A DNA stretch of 64,000 nucleotides from Streptomyces flavochromogenes. Lineage in GTDB: Bacteria > Actinomycetota > Actinomycetes > Streptomycetales > Streptomycetaceae. The stretch spans positions 148,884 through 212,883 of the forward strand of contig NZ_JNZO01000013.1 in assembly GCF_000717595.1 (NCBI RefSeq), written 5' to 3'. Both the position numbers and the translations under genes were made by a program. Within the stretch, counting starts at the first letter, position 1, and every line of letters starts with the position of its first letter. The notes under the pieces are model-generated. The model saw only the letters and a list, made by a program, of their open reading frames with translations, searched no databases and had not been told where the DNA came from. Below, piece after piece: positions 1 to 8,673 of the stretch.

Positions 1-1234
1 CGTGCGCGGCGGACATGACGTCGGCGAAGGCACGCATGCGGTCCCGGCGCCGCCGGAGTCCGGCGGTCGCACCGACTCGGGCGGGGCGGCCGAGGAGCCG
101 TGCGGCGATCACCCGGCCCGCCAGCTCCCCCTCGGTGCGGGCGAGTTCGGCACCGCCGACGCCCCCGGTCTCGCCCGCGGCCCACAGGCCGGGCACCGAG
201 CTCTCCTGAAGGTCGTCCAGGGCCAGGCCCAGGGTGCCGTCGGGCAGCGCGCGGGTGGTGCAGCCGACGGCCACGGCCAGCTCGATCTGGGGCACGAGGC
301 CGTGACCGACCGCGAGCGCGTCGCAGGCGATCCGGCGGCCCGTCCCCCGTACGGGCCGCCATTCGCGGTCCAGGCGGCTCACCGTGACGGCCTCCACCCG
401 GTCGGTGCCGTGCACCTCGGTCACCGCGCTGCGCAGCCGTACGGGCACCCGGTGACGGACCAGCGCTGCCGCGTGGACGAGGGCCTCGGCCGCCTTGCGC
501 GGGTTGGTGGCCAGCGCCCGGGGGCGGCGGCCGTACCGCAGGTACCCCGCGGCCTCGACGACCGCCGGCACCCGCGCTCCGGCCGAGGCGAGGGAGGAGG
601 CGACGGCGAGGAGGAGCGGACCGCTGCCTGCCACGACGATGCTCCGGCCGGGCAGCACGAGCCCGGACTTGAGCATGGCCTGCGCTCCCCCGGCGCCCAC
701 GACCCCGGGCAGGGTCCAGCCGGGAAAGGGCAGTTGGCGTTCGTAGGCCCCGGTGGCGAGGAGCAGGGCGCGGGCCCGGATCCGGGCGGGGGCGTCCGCG
801 CATCCGTCCGCGCCGGTGAGGGCATGCGCCGTCCACGTCCCGTCGGTCTCCTTCACGACGGACCACACGTGATGTCCGGTCAGGTGGTCGACGCCGCTCG
901 CGTGCAGGCGTCGGCGCAGGTCGGCGAAGGCGGACCAATCGTGGTGAAGGGCCTCGGGCCGTCGCGCGCCGAGGGCGGGCGCAGGGTGCCGGTAGAACTG
1001 CCCGCCGGACTGGGCCGAGGAGTCCAGCAGCGCCACGGACAGGCCGAGTTCGGAGGCGGCGACGGCTCCGGCGAGCCCTGCGGAGCCCGCGCCGACAACG
1101 ACAAGGTCGTACGGTGCGTCCGCGCGTCGGCCCGTGTCGGGCACGGGGTCGGGGGCGGTCCGCGTCGAGTCCTTCGGCCCGGATGCCGAACAGGACCGGG
1201 CCACGTCTTCGGGTTCAGACGCCGAGGCGGTCAT
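1..1234 (-). CDS. NAD(P)/FAD-dependent oxidoreductase, HcnB/LhpB-like (partial)
   Basis: Reading leftward from an ATG at 1234, the frame stays open to the window edge (411 codons), so the C-terminus is missing. Near residue 38 there is a dinucleotide-binding motif, VVVGAGSAGLAGAVAA. A second, IVVAGSGPLLLAVA, lies mid-protein, and an AAGETGGVGGAELA motif closes the FAD site. This is the pyridine-nucleotide-disulfide oxidoreductase fold of the large subunit in HcnABC-like and D-hydroxyproline dehydrogenase complexes. It overlaps the preceding 2Fe-2S gene by 20 bases, so the two are translationally coupled. With the DAO-type subunit upstream the set looks like a three-subunit amine dehydrogenase. 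The substrate is inferred from the neighbouring hydroxyproline epimerase and collagenase. Confidence 0.85.
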   Translation of the reverse strand, partial: MTASASEPEDVARSCSASGPKDSTRTAPDPVPDTGRRADAPYDLVVVGAGSAGLAGAVAASELGLSVALLDSSAQSGGQFYRHPAPALGARRPEALHHDWSAFADLRRRLHASGVDHLTGHHVWSVVKETDGTWTAHALTGADGCADAPARIRARALLLATGAYERQLPFPGWTLPGVVGAGGAQAMLKSGLVLPGRSIVVAGSGPLLLAVASSLASAGARVPAVVEAAGYLRYGRRPRALATNPRKAAEALVHAAALVRHRVPVRLRSAVTEVHGTDRVEAVTVSRLDREWRPVRGTGRRIACDALAVGHGLVPQIELAVAVGCTTRALPDGTLGLALDDLQESSVPGLWAAGETGGVGGAELARTEGELAGRVIAARLLGRPARVGATAGLRRRRDRMRAFADVMSAAH

Positions 1235-1529
1235 GGCCGTGCCCTTCCTGGGTGGTGATCGTGTCACCGGGGTGGGCCGGGACCAGGCAGGCGCGGCGGT
1301 TGGGCTCTCCGTTGACGGTGGCGAGGCAGTCGTAGCACTGGCCGATGCCGCAGAACGCGCCGCGCGGGCGGCCTCCGTCCCGCGTGGTGCGCCAGGCCAG
1401 GATGCCCGCGCCCCACAGGGCGGCGGCGAGGGTCTGGCCCGGCAAGGCGGGGACGGGCCGGCCGTCGAAGGTGATCTCGAACGGCGGATCGGGCTGTGCC
1501 CCGACGAGGCCGATGGGGGTGCGGGCCAC
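1215..1529 (-). CDS. (2Fe-2S)-binding small subunit, HcnA-like
   Basis: This 104-aa protein carries a ferredoxin-like CGIGQCYDC motif (C-x4-C-x2-C) followed by a fourth Cys in the segment NGEPNRRAC, enough to bind one 2Fe-2S cluster. This matches the small Fer2_4 subunit of HcnABC/LhpBEF-type dehydrogenases, which passes electrons between the flavin subunits. The GTG start at 1529 is preceded by GGAGG at 4-nt spacing. It lies between the two flavoprotein genes on the same strand, 32 bases after the first and overlapping the second, as expected for one complex. Assignment to D-hydroxyproline oxidation is inference from context. Confidence 0.85.
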   Translation of the reverse strand: MARTPIGLVGAQPDPPFEITFDGRPVPALPGQTLAAALWGAGILAWRTTRDGGRPRGAFCGIGQCYDCLATVNGEPNRRACLVPAHPGDTITTQEGHGHDRLGV

Positions 1530-1561
1530 GGGCCCTCCTCTCGTGACGGTGGGTGCGCGCC

Positions 1562-2719
1562 TCAGGGTGCGGTGGCGTCGAAACGTTCGGGTCGGAACGG
1601 GTGGAGGTCGAGAGGAGGTTCGGCGCCGGTGATGCAGGCGGCGACGATCTGTCCCGTCACCGGTGCGAGGCCGATTCCCGCGCCCTCGTGGCCGCAGGCG
1701 TGCAGCAGTCCGGGGGCGCGCGGGTCGGGCCCGATGGCGGGCAGGTGGTCGGGCAGGTAGGGGCGGAAGCCGAGGTAGGTGCGGATCGCCCGTACGGTGC
1801 CGAGGACGGGGAACAGTGCGGTGGCGCCGGCGGCAAGGCGGTGCAGGACTTCGGTGGAGAGGGTCCGGTCGAAGCCGACGCGCTCGCGGCTGGCGCCGAT
1901 GAGGACGGGTCCGGCGGGGGTGCCCTCGACGACGGCCGAGGTCTGGAGCGCGGCGGAGCCGCTGGCCACGTCGGCCACGTAGTCGGCGGCGTACACCTTG
2001 TGGCGGACGATGCGCGGCAGGGGTTCCGTGACGAGGACGAAGCCGCGGCGGGGCAGGACGGGCAGGTGGACGCCGGCGAGCTCGGCGAGGGCGCCGCCCC
2101 AGGTACCCGCGGCGTTCACTACGTACGGGGCGTGGAGTTCACGGGTGGCGGTCCGCACTCCGCGGACCGCTCCGCCCGCGCCGGTGAGGAGGCCGGTGAC
2201 CTCTTCGCCCAGCGCGAGGCGGACCCGGTCGCCGGCGGCTCGGAGGAGCTGCGCGGCGGCCTGGGCGGGCATCACCTGGGCGTCCTGGGGGTAGTGGAAG
2301 CCGCCGGTGAGGCCCGGTGCGAGGTGGGGCTCCAGGTCGTGGAGCCGGTCACCGGGCACCTCGTGCGCGATGACCCCCGCTTTCTCCTGGCGGGCCCCGA
2401 ACTCCCGCAGGGCGTGCAGTCCCGTCTCGCCGGAGGCGACGACCAGGCCGCCCTTGGCCTCGTACTCGACGGTCGGCGGAAGCCTGTCGGCGAGTTCGGT
2501 CCACAATGCGGTGGAGAGGAGGGCGAGCTGGAGTTCGGGGCCGGGTTCCTTGTCGGAGACCAGGAGGTTGCCCTCGCCCGCTCCGGTCGTGCCGCCGGCG
2601 ACGTAACCTCGGTCGACGACGGTGACGGAGAGGCCGGCGAGGGCCGCGTAGTGGGCGCAGGCCGCGCCGACCACGCCGGCGCCGATGACGATGACGTCCG
2701 AGGTTTCTCTCGTGGGCAC
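1562..2719 (-). CDS. FAD-dependent oxidoreductase (DAO family), probable D-hydroxyproline dehydrogenase catalytic subunit
   Basis: This 385-aa protein has an N-terminal FAD Rossmann motif, VIVIGAGVVGAACAHYAA, and the DAO/glycine-oxidase fold through to a C-terminal GHEGAGIGLAPVTG motif. Such proteins oxidise D-amino acids, sarcosine or D-hydroxyproline. With the 2Fe-2S and NAD/FAD subunits downstream it forms an LhpBEF/HcnABC-like trio. The epimerase at 9606-10592 would supply cis-4-hydroxy-D-proline as substrate. The start is GTG at 2719 with no Shine-Dalgarno sequence. An AT-rich -10-like element lies 5-12 bases upstream, so the mRNA may be leaderless. A regulatory box shared with the transporter and collagenase promoters overlaps this promoter. 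Substrate identity is inference. Confidence 0.82.
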   Translation of the reverse strand: MPTRETSDVIVIGAGVVGAACAHYAALAGLSVTVVDRGYVAGGTTGAGEGNLLVSDKEPGPELQLALLSTALWTELADRLPPTVEYEAKGGLVVASGETGLHALREFGARQEKAGVIAHEVPGDRLHDLEPHLAPGLTGGFHYPQDAQVMPAQAAAQLLRAAGDRVRLALGEEVTGLLTGAGGAVRGVRTATRELHAPYVVNAAGTWGGALAELAGVHLPVLPRRGFVLVTEPLPRIVRHKVYAADYVADVASGSAALQTSAVVEGTPAGPVLIGASRERVGFDRTLSTEVLHRLAAGATALFPVLGTVRAIRTYLGFRPYLPDHLPAIGPDPRAPGLLHACGHEGAGIGLAPVTGQIVAACITGAEPPLDLHPFRPERFDATAP

Positions 2720-2720
2720 A

Positions 2721-2744
2721 GCAGTAATATTTCACATTGCACAG
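2721..2744 (-). promoter_or_regulatory. Promoter/operator box of the dehydrogenase operon
   Basis: Read on the minus strand, TTGGCA (near 2752) is followed after 17-18 bases by an AATATT/ATATTA -10 region just before the GTG start. Between them lies GTGCAATGTGAAATATTAC. It shares the half-sites GTGCAAT and ATTAC, and the 10-base core ATTTCACATT in opposite orientation, with the boxes at 2853-2869 and 13144-13160. The overlap with the -10 suggests repression. The boundaries are judged by eye. Confidence 0.6.
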
Positions 2745-2846
2745 CCCCTGCCAAGACCCTCGCCGAGACATCCACCCGGCTCCGCCCGGCCCCCATCGAC
2801 CCCGGCCCCCTTCCGGACACGGATGAGTAACGGCCGACTCGACACC

Positions 2847-2875
2847 TTGTCAGTACAATTTCACATTACTATGTT
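2847..2875 (+). promoter_or_regulatory. Promoter and operator of the peptide-transport operon
   Basis: TTGTCA (2847-2852) and TATGTT (2870-2875) are separated by exactly 17 bases, a near-consensus vegetative promoter. The predicted start is near 2882, giving a leader of about 50 nt. The spacer GTACAATTTCACATTAC is a quasi-palindrome (GTACAAT / ATTAC arms) and is identical, except for one base, to the spacer of the collagenase promoter at 13138-13166. A 6-bp hairpin (CAGCCG/CGGCTG, 2889-2905) lies in the leader. Confidence 0.75.
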
Positions 2876-2932
2876 ACCGGTCACATTCCAGCCGCCCTAC
2901 GGCTGGCCGACCGCTTCCCCGGAGTGACCCGC

Positions 2933-4675
2933 ATGAACAAGCGCACGCGCACCCTGGCCACGGCCCTGGTGACGACCCTGACCCTCGCCGCGACCGGCTG
3001 CTCCGGCGGAGGCACGTCCGGGAGCGACCGGAACGGCAGGAACCCCGCGACCTCCAACACCGGGGCGGTCCTCGGCGGCACCCCGCAGAAGGGCGGCACG
3101 CTCACCGTCCTGTCCAACCAGGACTTCACCCATCTCGACCCGGCCCGCAACTGGGTGATGGGCGACATGGACTTCGGCACCCGCCTGCTCTACCGCACCC
3201 TCGTCACGTACAAGGCGGCACCGGGCGCGCAAGGCGGCGAACTGGTCCCCGACCTCGCGGAGAGCCTGGGCGTCTCCTCCAACGGCGCCCGAACCTGGAC
3301 CTTCACGCTCAAGCCGGGCCTGAAGTACGAGGACGGCACGCCCATCACCTCCCAGGACATCAAGCACAACGTGGAGCGGTCCTTCTCCCCCGACCTGCCC
3401 GGCGGCCCCGACTACGCCGCCCGCTACCTCGCCGGCGCCGAGGGCTACCAGGGCCCGGCGGGCGGCAAGCACCTCGCCTCCGTGAAGACCCCCGACGACC
3501 GCACGATCGTCTTCGAACTCCGCACGCCCTTCGCCGAGTTCCCCTTCGCGGCCACGTTGCCCACCTTCGCGCCCGTGCCGCCGTCCCAGGACAAGGGGCC
3601 CCAGTACGACAACCGGCCCTTCTCCTCGGGCCCGTACAAGATCGACTCCTACGCCCGCGACAAGCAGCTGGTTCTCGTCCGCAACACTCACTGGGACCCG
3701 AAGACCGACCAGGTGCGCAAGGCGTACCCGGACAGGGTCGTCGTCACCATGGGCCTCAAGGCCAACCAGATCGACGACCGGCTCATCGCCGCCACCGGCC
3801 CGGACGCCTCCGCCGTCCCGTGGGACAAGCTCCGCCCGGAGTCCACCCCCAAGGTGCTCACCAAGCCGGACATCAAGGCCCGTCTCCTCGCCGAGTCGAC
3901 CAGCTGTACCGAGATGGTGCAGATGCACACCGGGCGCGCGCCCTTCGACGACGTCAAGGTCCGGCGGGCCGTGCAGTACGCCCTGGACCGCGAGGCCGTC
4001 CTCACCGCATCCGGCGGCCCCGCCCTGAACGACCCGGCCACGGCGCTCATGCCGGGCTTCCTTTTCGGCGGCAAGCAGCCCGACACCCTCGGCATCCCCC
4101 TCACCGGCGACGTTCCCAAGGCCAAGGAGCTGCTCAAGCAGGCGGGCAAGGCGGACGGCTTCACCACGCGCATCACCGTCTCCAACGGCGACAAGGCCGT
4201 CGGCGAGGCCGTGCAGCAGTCCCTCGGCCGAGCCGGGATCAAGGTCACCATCGAAACCGTCGACCCCTCCGCCTTCTACGACACGATCGGCGACACCAAG
4301 AACCGCACCGACCTCGTCTACACCGGCTGGTGCCCCGACTACCCCTCCGGCTCGACGTTCCTTCCGTTCGTCTTCGACGGCCGTTTCATCAAGGAGAAGG
4401 GCAACTCCGGCAACCACTCGCTCTTCCGCGACGACGCCACGATGAAGCGCATGGACGAGATCGCGGCGATGGCCGACGCCACCCGGGCCGCCAAGGCCTG
4501 GCGGGAGCTCGACGGAGAGATCCTCGCCAAGGCGCCCACAGCGCCCGTCGTGGTCGAGCGCAAGCCCCTCCTCATCGGCACCAACATCGCCGGCGCCTTC
4601 GGCCACACCTCCTTCGGCGGCCAGCTCGACTACGCCACCGTCGGCCTCAAGGACCCCTCGAAGAGCGGGAACTGA
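2933..4675 (+). CDS. Peptide ABC transporter substrate-binding lipoprotein (SBP_bac_5)
   Basis: This 580-aa lipoprotein has a signal MNKRTRTLATALVTTLTLAA ending before Cys23, which would be lipidated. It then follows the extended Dpp/Opp binding-protein fold (SBP family 5), with phrases such as GGTLTVLSNQDFTHLDP near the N-terminus and VRRAVQYALDREAV in the C-terminal half. ATG 2933 is chosen over the in-frame GTG at 2924 because GGAG (2921-2924) is 8 nt upstream of it. It is the first gene of a five-gene operon (binding protein, two permeases, two ATPases). The collagenase-like promoter suggests uptake of collagen-derived peptides or hydroxyproline-containing ligands; that substrate is inference. 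Confidence 0.92.
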   Translation: MNKRTRTLATALVTTLTLAATGCSGGGTSGSDRNGRNPATSNTGAVLGGTPQKGGTLTVLSNQDFTHLDPARNWVMGDMDFGTRLLYRTLVTYKAAPGAQGGELVPDLAESLGVSSNGARTWTFTLKPGLKYEDGTPITSQDIKHNVERSFSPDLPGGPDYAARYLAGAEGYQGPAGGKHLASVKTPDDRTIVFELRTPFAEFPFAATLPTFAPVPPSQDKGPQYDNRPFSSGPYKIDSYARDKQLVLVRNTHWDPKTDQVRKAYPDRVVVTMGLKANQIDDRLIAATGPDASAVPWDKLRPESTPKVLTKPDIKARLLAESTSCTEMVQMHTGRAPFDDVKVRRAVQYALDREAVLTASGGPALNDPATALMPGFLFGGKQPDTLGIPLTGDVPKAKELLKQAGKADGFTTRITVSNGDKAVGEAVQQSLGRAGIKVTIETVDPSAFYDTIGDTKNRTDLVYTGWCPDYPSGSTFLPFVFDGRFIKEKGNSGNHSLFRDDATMKRMDEIAAMADATRAAKAWRELDGEILAKAPTAPVVVERKPLLIGTNIAGAFGHTSFGGQLDYATVGLKDPSKSGN

Positions 4676-4683
4676 GGCCGGCC

Positions 4684-5661
4684 GTGACCACCACCCCACC
4701 CTCCCCCGTGACCACCACCGGGCCACCCTCCGCGACCACCGCCCCACCACCCCTCACCCGCACGGCACACGGCCCCTGGCAGCTCGTCCGTGCCGAACTG
4801 CGCCGCCGCCCCGCCGCCCGCCTCTCCCTCGGCGTGGTCGCCTTCTTCGCGCTCCTCGCCGCGGCCGCCCCGCTGATCGCCGCGCTCGGCGGCTGGGGCC
4901 CGGACGAGTTCGACAAGAGCGCCGTCGACCCGTACCTCGGCGGCCTCCCCATCGGACCGCTCGGCGGCGTCTCGGCCGAGCACTGGCTCGGTGTCGAACC
5001 CGTCACCGGCCGCGACCTGTTCGCCCGTGTCGTGCACGGCGCCCAGGTCTCCCTGCTCATCGCCTTCTCCGCGACGGCGATCGTCGTCGTCGCGGGGACG
5101 GCGGCCGGCATCGCCGCCGGTTACTTCGGCGGCCGCACCGACACCGCGCTCTCCCGCCTGATGGACCTCACGATGTCCTTCCCCTCCCTCATCTTCATGA
5201 TCGCGATGATGTCGGTGGCGCGGGACGTCAACCGGATCGTCCTCATGACCGCCGTCATCGGCCTCTTCGGCTGGCCGGGCATCGCCCGGATCGTCCGCGG
5301 CCAGACCCTGTCGCTCAAGCACCGCGAGTACGTCGACGCCGCCCGCGTCGGCGGCTCCGGCCCCCTGCGCATCCTCGTCCGCGACATCCTCCCGGGCGTC
5401 GCGGGGCCCGTCATCGCGTACACGACGCTGATCGTCCCCGGGATGATCGCCACCGAGGCCGCCCTCAGCTACCTCGGCGTCGGCGTCCGCCCGCCGACAC
5501 CCTCCTGGGGCCAGATGATCGCCGAGAGCGTCTCCTACTACGAGACGGACCCCATGTACTTCGCCGTCCCGAGCCTCTGCCTCTTCCTCACCGTGCTCGC
5601 CTTCACCCTGCTCGGCGACGCGCTGCGCGACGTCCTCGACCCGCGAGGAGGCGGCGCGTGA
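4684..5661 (+). CDS. Peptide ABC transporter permease, DppC-like
   Basis: This 325-aa membrane protein begins at GTG 4684, eight bases after the binding-protein stop, with GAGG upstream. A Thr/Pro-rich N-terminus is followed by a membrane segment near residue 50, then the inner-membrane permease domain. The EAA coupling loop reads EYVDAARVGGSGPLRILVRD, which contacts the ATPases. The extended first periplasmic loop is usual for DppC/OppC proteins. The gene overlaps the next permease by four bases (GTGA). The DppC-before-DppB order is less common than the reverse. Confidence 0.9.
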   Translation: MTTTPPSPVTTTGPPSATTAPPPLTRTAHGPWQLVRAELRRRPAARLSLGVVAFFALLAAAAPLIAALGGWGPDEFDKSAVDPYLGGLPIGPLGGVSAEHWLGVEPVTGRDLFARVVHGAQVSLLIAFSATAIVVVAGTAAGIAAGYFGGRTDTALSRLMDLTMSFPSLIFMIAMMSVARDVNRIVLMTAVIGLFGWPGIARIVRGQTLSLKHREYVDAARVGGSGPLRILVRDILPGVAGPVIAYTTLIVPGMIATEAALSYLGVGVRPPTPSWGQMIAESVSYYETDPMYFAVPSLCLFLTVLAFTLLGDALRDVLDPRGGGA

Positions 5662-6644
5662 TCCTCTACCTCGGCCGGCGTCTCCTCGGCGTGCTCGGCG
5701 TGCTCGTCGCCATCGCCGCCGTCACCTTCGCCGTCTTCTACGTCCTGCCCTCCGACCCCGCCGCCGCGGCCTGCGGCAAGTCGTGCAGCACCGACCGCCT
5801 GGAGGCCATCCGCGCCCACATGGGTCTGGACGCCCCGCTGTGGCGGCAGTTCGCCGACTTCGTCACCGGCATCTTCACCGGCCGCACTCTGGGCACCGGG
5901 AGGTACGCCCTGCACTGCGACTTCCCGTGCCTCGGCTACTCCTACGAGAACAGCCAGGGCGTGTGGGACCTCCTCGTCGACCGGCTGCCGGTCTCCGCTT
6001 CGCTGGCCGTCGGCGCCGCCGCGATCTGGCTGCTCCTCGGCCTCTCGGCGGGCGTCACCGCCGCACTCCGGAAGGACACGCTCACCGACCGCGTCCTGAT
6101 GGTCGGCGCGGTCGCCGCCGCCTCGCTCCCCGTGTACTTCACCTCGGTGATGCTGATCTACGGGCTGATCCGGGTCACGGGCCTGCTCCCCTACCCCCAG
6201 TACGTGCCCTTCGGCACCGACCCGCTGTCCTGGGCCTCCAACCTGCTGCTCCCGTGGCTGGCGCTCGCCCTGCTCTACGCCGCCATGTACGCGCGGCAGA
6301 GCCGGAACTCGATGATCGAGTCCATGGCGGAGCCGTACATCCGCACCGCGCGCGCCAAGGGTCTGCCGCGCCGCACGGTGGTCGTCAAGCACGGTCTGCG
6401 CGCCGGGATGACACCGATCCTGACGATCTTCGGGATGGACCTCGGCGGGCTCCTCGCGGGCGCCGTCATCACCGAGTCCATCTTCGGGCTGCCCGGCATC
6501 GGACGGCTCTTCTACGGTGCCCTGTCGACCGGGGACCAGCCGGTCATCCTCGGGGTGACCCTGCTCGCCGCCACCTTCATCGTCGTCGCCAACCTGGCCG
6601 TCGACCTCCTGTACGCCGTCGTCGACCCACGAGTGAGGTACTGA
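5658..6644 (+). CDS. Peptide ABC transporter permease, DppB-like
   Basis: This 328-aa permease starts at GTG 5658, overlapping the previous stop by four bases. A first membrane helix lies at residues 9-31. There is a long periplasmic loop containing several cysteines (CGKSC, HCDFPCLG), then the BPD_transp_1 domain. Its EAA loop reads YIRTARAKGLPRRTVVVKHG, and a LLAGAVITESIFGLPGIGRL motif typical of DppB/OppB follows. The cysteine-rich loop is slightly unusual and could form two disulfides outside the cell. It pairs with the DppC-like protein to form the channel. Confidence 0.92.
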   Translation: MILYLGRRLLGVLGVLVAIAAVTFAVFYVLPSDPAAAACGKSCSTDRLEAIRAHMGLDAPLWRQFADFVTGIFTGRTLGTGRYALHCDFPCLGYSYENSQGVWDLLVDRLPVSASLAVGAAAIWLLLGLSAGVTAALRKDTLTDRVLMVGAVAAASLPVYFTSVMLIYGLIRVTGLLPYPQYVPFGTDPLSWASNLLLPWLALALLYAAMYARQSRNSMIESMAEPYIRTARAKGLPRRTVVVKHGLRAGMTPILTIFGMDLGGLLAGAVITESIFGLPGIGRLFYGALSTGDQPVILGVTLLAATFIVVANLAVDLLYAVVDPRVRY

Positions 6645-7648
6645 TGGGCGACTCCGCCTCCCTCCTGTCGGTACGGGACCTCACGGTCACCTTCCCCACG
6701 AAGCGCGGCCCCGTCCGGGCCGTCGACTCCCTCGCCTTCGACGTGCTGCCCGGCCGGACGCTCGGCATCGTGGGCGAGTCCGGCTCCGGCAAGTCGGTCA
6801 CCTCCCTCGCCGTCATGGGCCTGCACACGGGCGCCGAGGTCACCGGTTCCGTCACCCTCGCCGGGCGGGAACTGATCGGCCTGTCCGACCGGGAGCTGAA
6901 CGCGCTCCGCGGCCGGCGGATGGCCATGATCTTCCAGGACCCGCTGTCCAGCCTCCACCCCTACTACACCGTCGGCGAGCAGGTTGCCGAGCATCACCGG
7001 GTCCACTTCGGCTCACGCCGGGCCACCGCCCGCGAGCGGGCCGTCGAAGCACTCGCCGAGGTCGGCATCCCCGAACCCCGGCGCCGGGCCGGCGAGTACC
7101 CCCACCAGTTCTCCGGCGGCATGCGCCAGCGGGTGATGATCGCGATGGCCCTCGTCTGCGAACCGGACCTCCTCATCGCCGACGAGCCCACCACCGCGCT
7201 CGACGTCACCGTCCAGGCCCAGATCCTGGACCTGATCGCCCGCCTCCAGCAGGAGCGGGGCCTCTCCGTCGTCATGATCACGCACGACCTCGGGGTGGTC
7301 GCCCGGGTCGCCCACGACGTGCTCGTCATGTACGGCGGCCGGTCCGCCGAACACGCCCCCGTGGATGCCCTGTTCGCCTCCCCCGCCCATCCGTACACCC
7401 GCGGCCTGCTCGACTCGCTGCCCCGTCTCGACGACCCCGACGACGCCCCGCTGCGTGCCATCCCGGGCAGTCCGCCCTCGCTGCTCGAACCGGCTCCGGG
7501 CTGCGCGTTCGCGCCCCGCTGTCCCCGCGCCGCCGCCGGCTCCGAGGAGGAACGGAACCGCTGCGCGACCGAACGCCCGTCCCTCGGCGGCCCGGACGGA
7601 CACCCGGCCGCCTGCCACTTCCCCGCGTACGAAGGCGTCGCCCCATGA
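6644..7648 (+). CDS. Peptide ABC transporter ATP-binding protein, DppD-like
   Basis: This 334-aa ATPase has Walker A GESGSGKS (near residue 40), the signature FSGGMRQR, Walker B LLIADEPTTALD and an H-loop TH. The C-terminal oligopeptide-transporter extension follows, with CAFAPRCPRAA; cysteines in this region can bind a 4Fe-4S cluster in some Dpp/Opp ATPases. The ATG at 6644 overlaps the preceding TGA. It acts at the cytoplasmic face with the next gene's product as a heterodimeric motor. Confidence 0.93.
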   Translation: MGDSASLLSVRDLTVTFPTKRGPVRAVDSLAFDVLPGRTLGIVGESGSGKSVTSLAVMGLHTGAEVTGSVTLAGRELIGLSDRELNALRGRRMAMIFQDPLSSLHPYYTVGEQVAEHHRVHFGSRRATARERAVEALAEVGIPEPRRRAGEYPHQFSGGMRQRVMIAMALVCEPDLLIADEPTTALDVTVQAQILDLIARLQQERGLSVVMITHDLGVVARVAHDVLVMYGGRSAEHAPVDALFASPAHPYTRGLLDSLPRLDDPDDAPLRAIPGSPPSLLEPAPGCAFAPRCPRAAAGSEEERNRCATERPSLGGPDGHPAACHFPAYEGVAP

Positions 7649-8625
7649 CCACGAACGCACCGCCCCTGCTCCGCGTACGGGATCTCACGATCACGTTCCC
7701 CGGCCGCCGCAGGGGCTCTGCCCCGATCCGGGCCGTCGACCGCATCGGCTTCGACGTGGCGGCGGGCGAGACCCTGGGCCTCGTCGGCGAGTCCGGCTGC
7801 GGCAAGTCGACCACCGGCCGCACCATCGTGCGGCTCCTTGAACCCACCGCCGGATCCGTCTCGTTCGAGGGAAGGGACATCAGCCACCTGTCGCAGCGTG
7901 CGCTCAAGCCGCTGCGCCGCGACCTCCAGATGGTCTTCCAGGACCCTCACTCCTCCCTCAACCCCCGGCACACCGTGGCCCGGATCATCGCCGACCCGCT
8001 GCTCGTCCAGGGCGCCACGGTCGCCGCAGCGCGCAAGCGCGCCGTGGAGCTGATGGAGCTGGTCGGCCTCATCCCGGAGCACATCGACCGGCACCCCCAC
8101 GAGTTCTCCGGCGGACAGGCACAGCGCATCGGCATCGCCCGCGCCCTGGCCACCAACCCCCGGCTCGTGGTGGCCGACGAACCGGTCTCCGCCCTCGACG
8201 TCTCCGTCCAGGCGCAGATCGTCAACCTGATGGAGCGACTGCAGAGCGAACTCGGGCTCGCCTACCTCTTCATCGCCCACGACCTCTCCGTCGTGAAGCG
8301 CGTCTGCGACCGGGTGGCCGTCATGTACCTGGGCCGGATCGTGGAGATCGGCGCGAAGGAACGGGTGTACGCCGCCCCGGCCCACCCCTACACACGGGCG
8401 CTGCTCTCCGCCGTACCGCTGCCAGACCCGGCGGCCGAACGGAGCCGGGAGCGGATCACCCTGCTCGGCGACCCGCCGAGTCCGGCCGCTCCCCCTCCGG
8501 GCTGCACCTTCCACCCGCGCTGCCCCAAGGCGCGGGAGATCTGCCGGACGGAGGCACCGCCGCTGCGGACACTCGTGCCGGGCGAGCCGCGTGAGGTCGC
8601 CTGTCACTTCCCCGAGGGCGTCTGA
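7645..8625 (+). CDS. Peptide ABC transporter ATP-binding protein, DppF-like
   Basis: This 326-aa ATPase is the second motor subunit: Walker A GESGCGKSTTGR, signature FSGGQAQR, Walker B LVVADEPVSALD, H-loop AHD, and a C-terminal CTFHPRCPKAREIC motif. ATGA overlaps the preceding stop. It is the last gene of the transport operon, which ends at a perfect 28-bp palindrome 10 bases after the stop. All five parts of a Dpp/Opp importer are therefore present and intact. Confidence 0.93.
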   Translation: MTTNAPPLLRVRDLTITFPGRRRGSAPIRAVDRIGFDVAAGETLGLVGESGCGKSTTGRTIVRLLEPTAGSVSFEGRDISHLSQRALKPLRRDLQMVFQDPHSSLNPRHTVARIIADPLLVQGATVAAARKRAVELMELVGLIPEHIDRHPHEFSGGQAQRIGIARALATNPRLVVADEPVSALDVSVQAQIVNLMERLQSELGLAYLFIAHDLSVVKRVCDRVAVMYLGRIVEIGAKERVYAAPAHPYTRALLSAVPLPDPAAERSRERITLLGDPPSPAAPPPGCTFHPRCPKAREICRTEAPPLRTLVPGEPREVACHFPEGV

Positions 8626-8635
8626 GTACGCCAAC

Positions 8636-8663
8636 GCCCCGGTCCCGCGCGCGGGACCGGGGC
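8636..8663. terminator. Bidirectional terminator hairpin
   Basis: A 28-base perfect palindrome (arms GCCCCGGTCCCGCG / CGCGGGACCGGGGC) lies between the convergent transporter operon and the reductase gene. Its symmetry means it can serve both strands. It has no T-tract, as is usual in Streptomyces. Confidence 0.8.
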
Positions 8664-8673
8664 ACCGGTGTGT

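Noticed and set aside
3820..4683. In-frame upstream extension of the DppC-like permease inside the binding-protein gene
   Set aside because: His/Arg-rich out-of-frame translation of the binding protein; GTG 4684 has a ribosome site and fits the operon.
2897..4750. A 617-codon open frame antisense to the peptide-binding protein
   Set aside because: Val/Gly/Ala-rich composition without domains; a GC-driven shadow of the real plus-strand gene.
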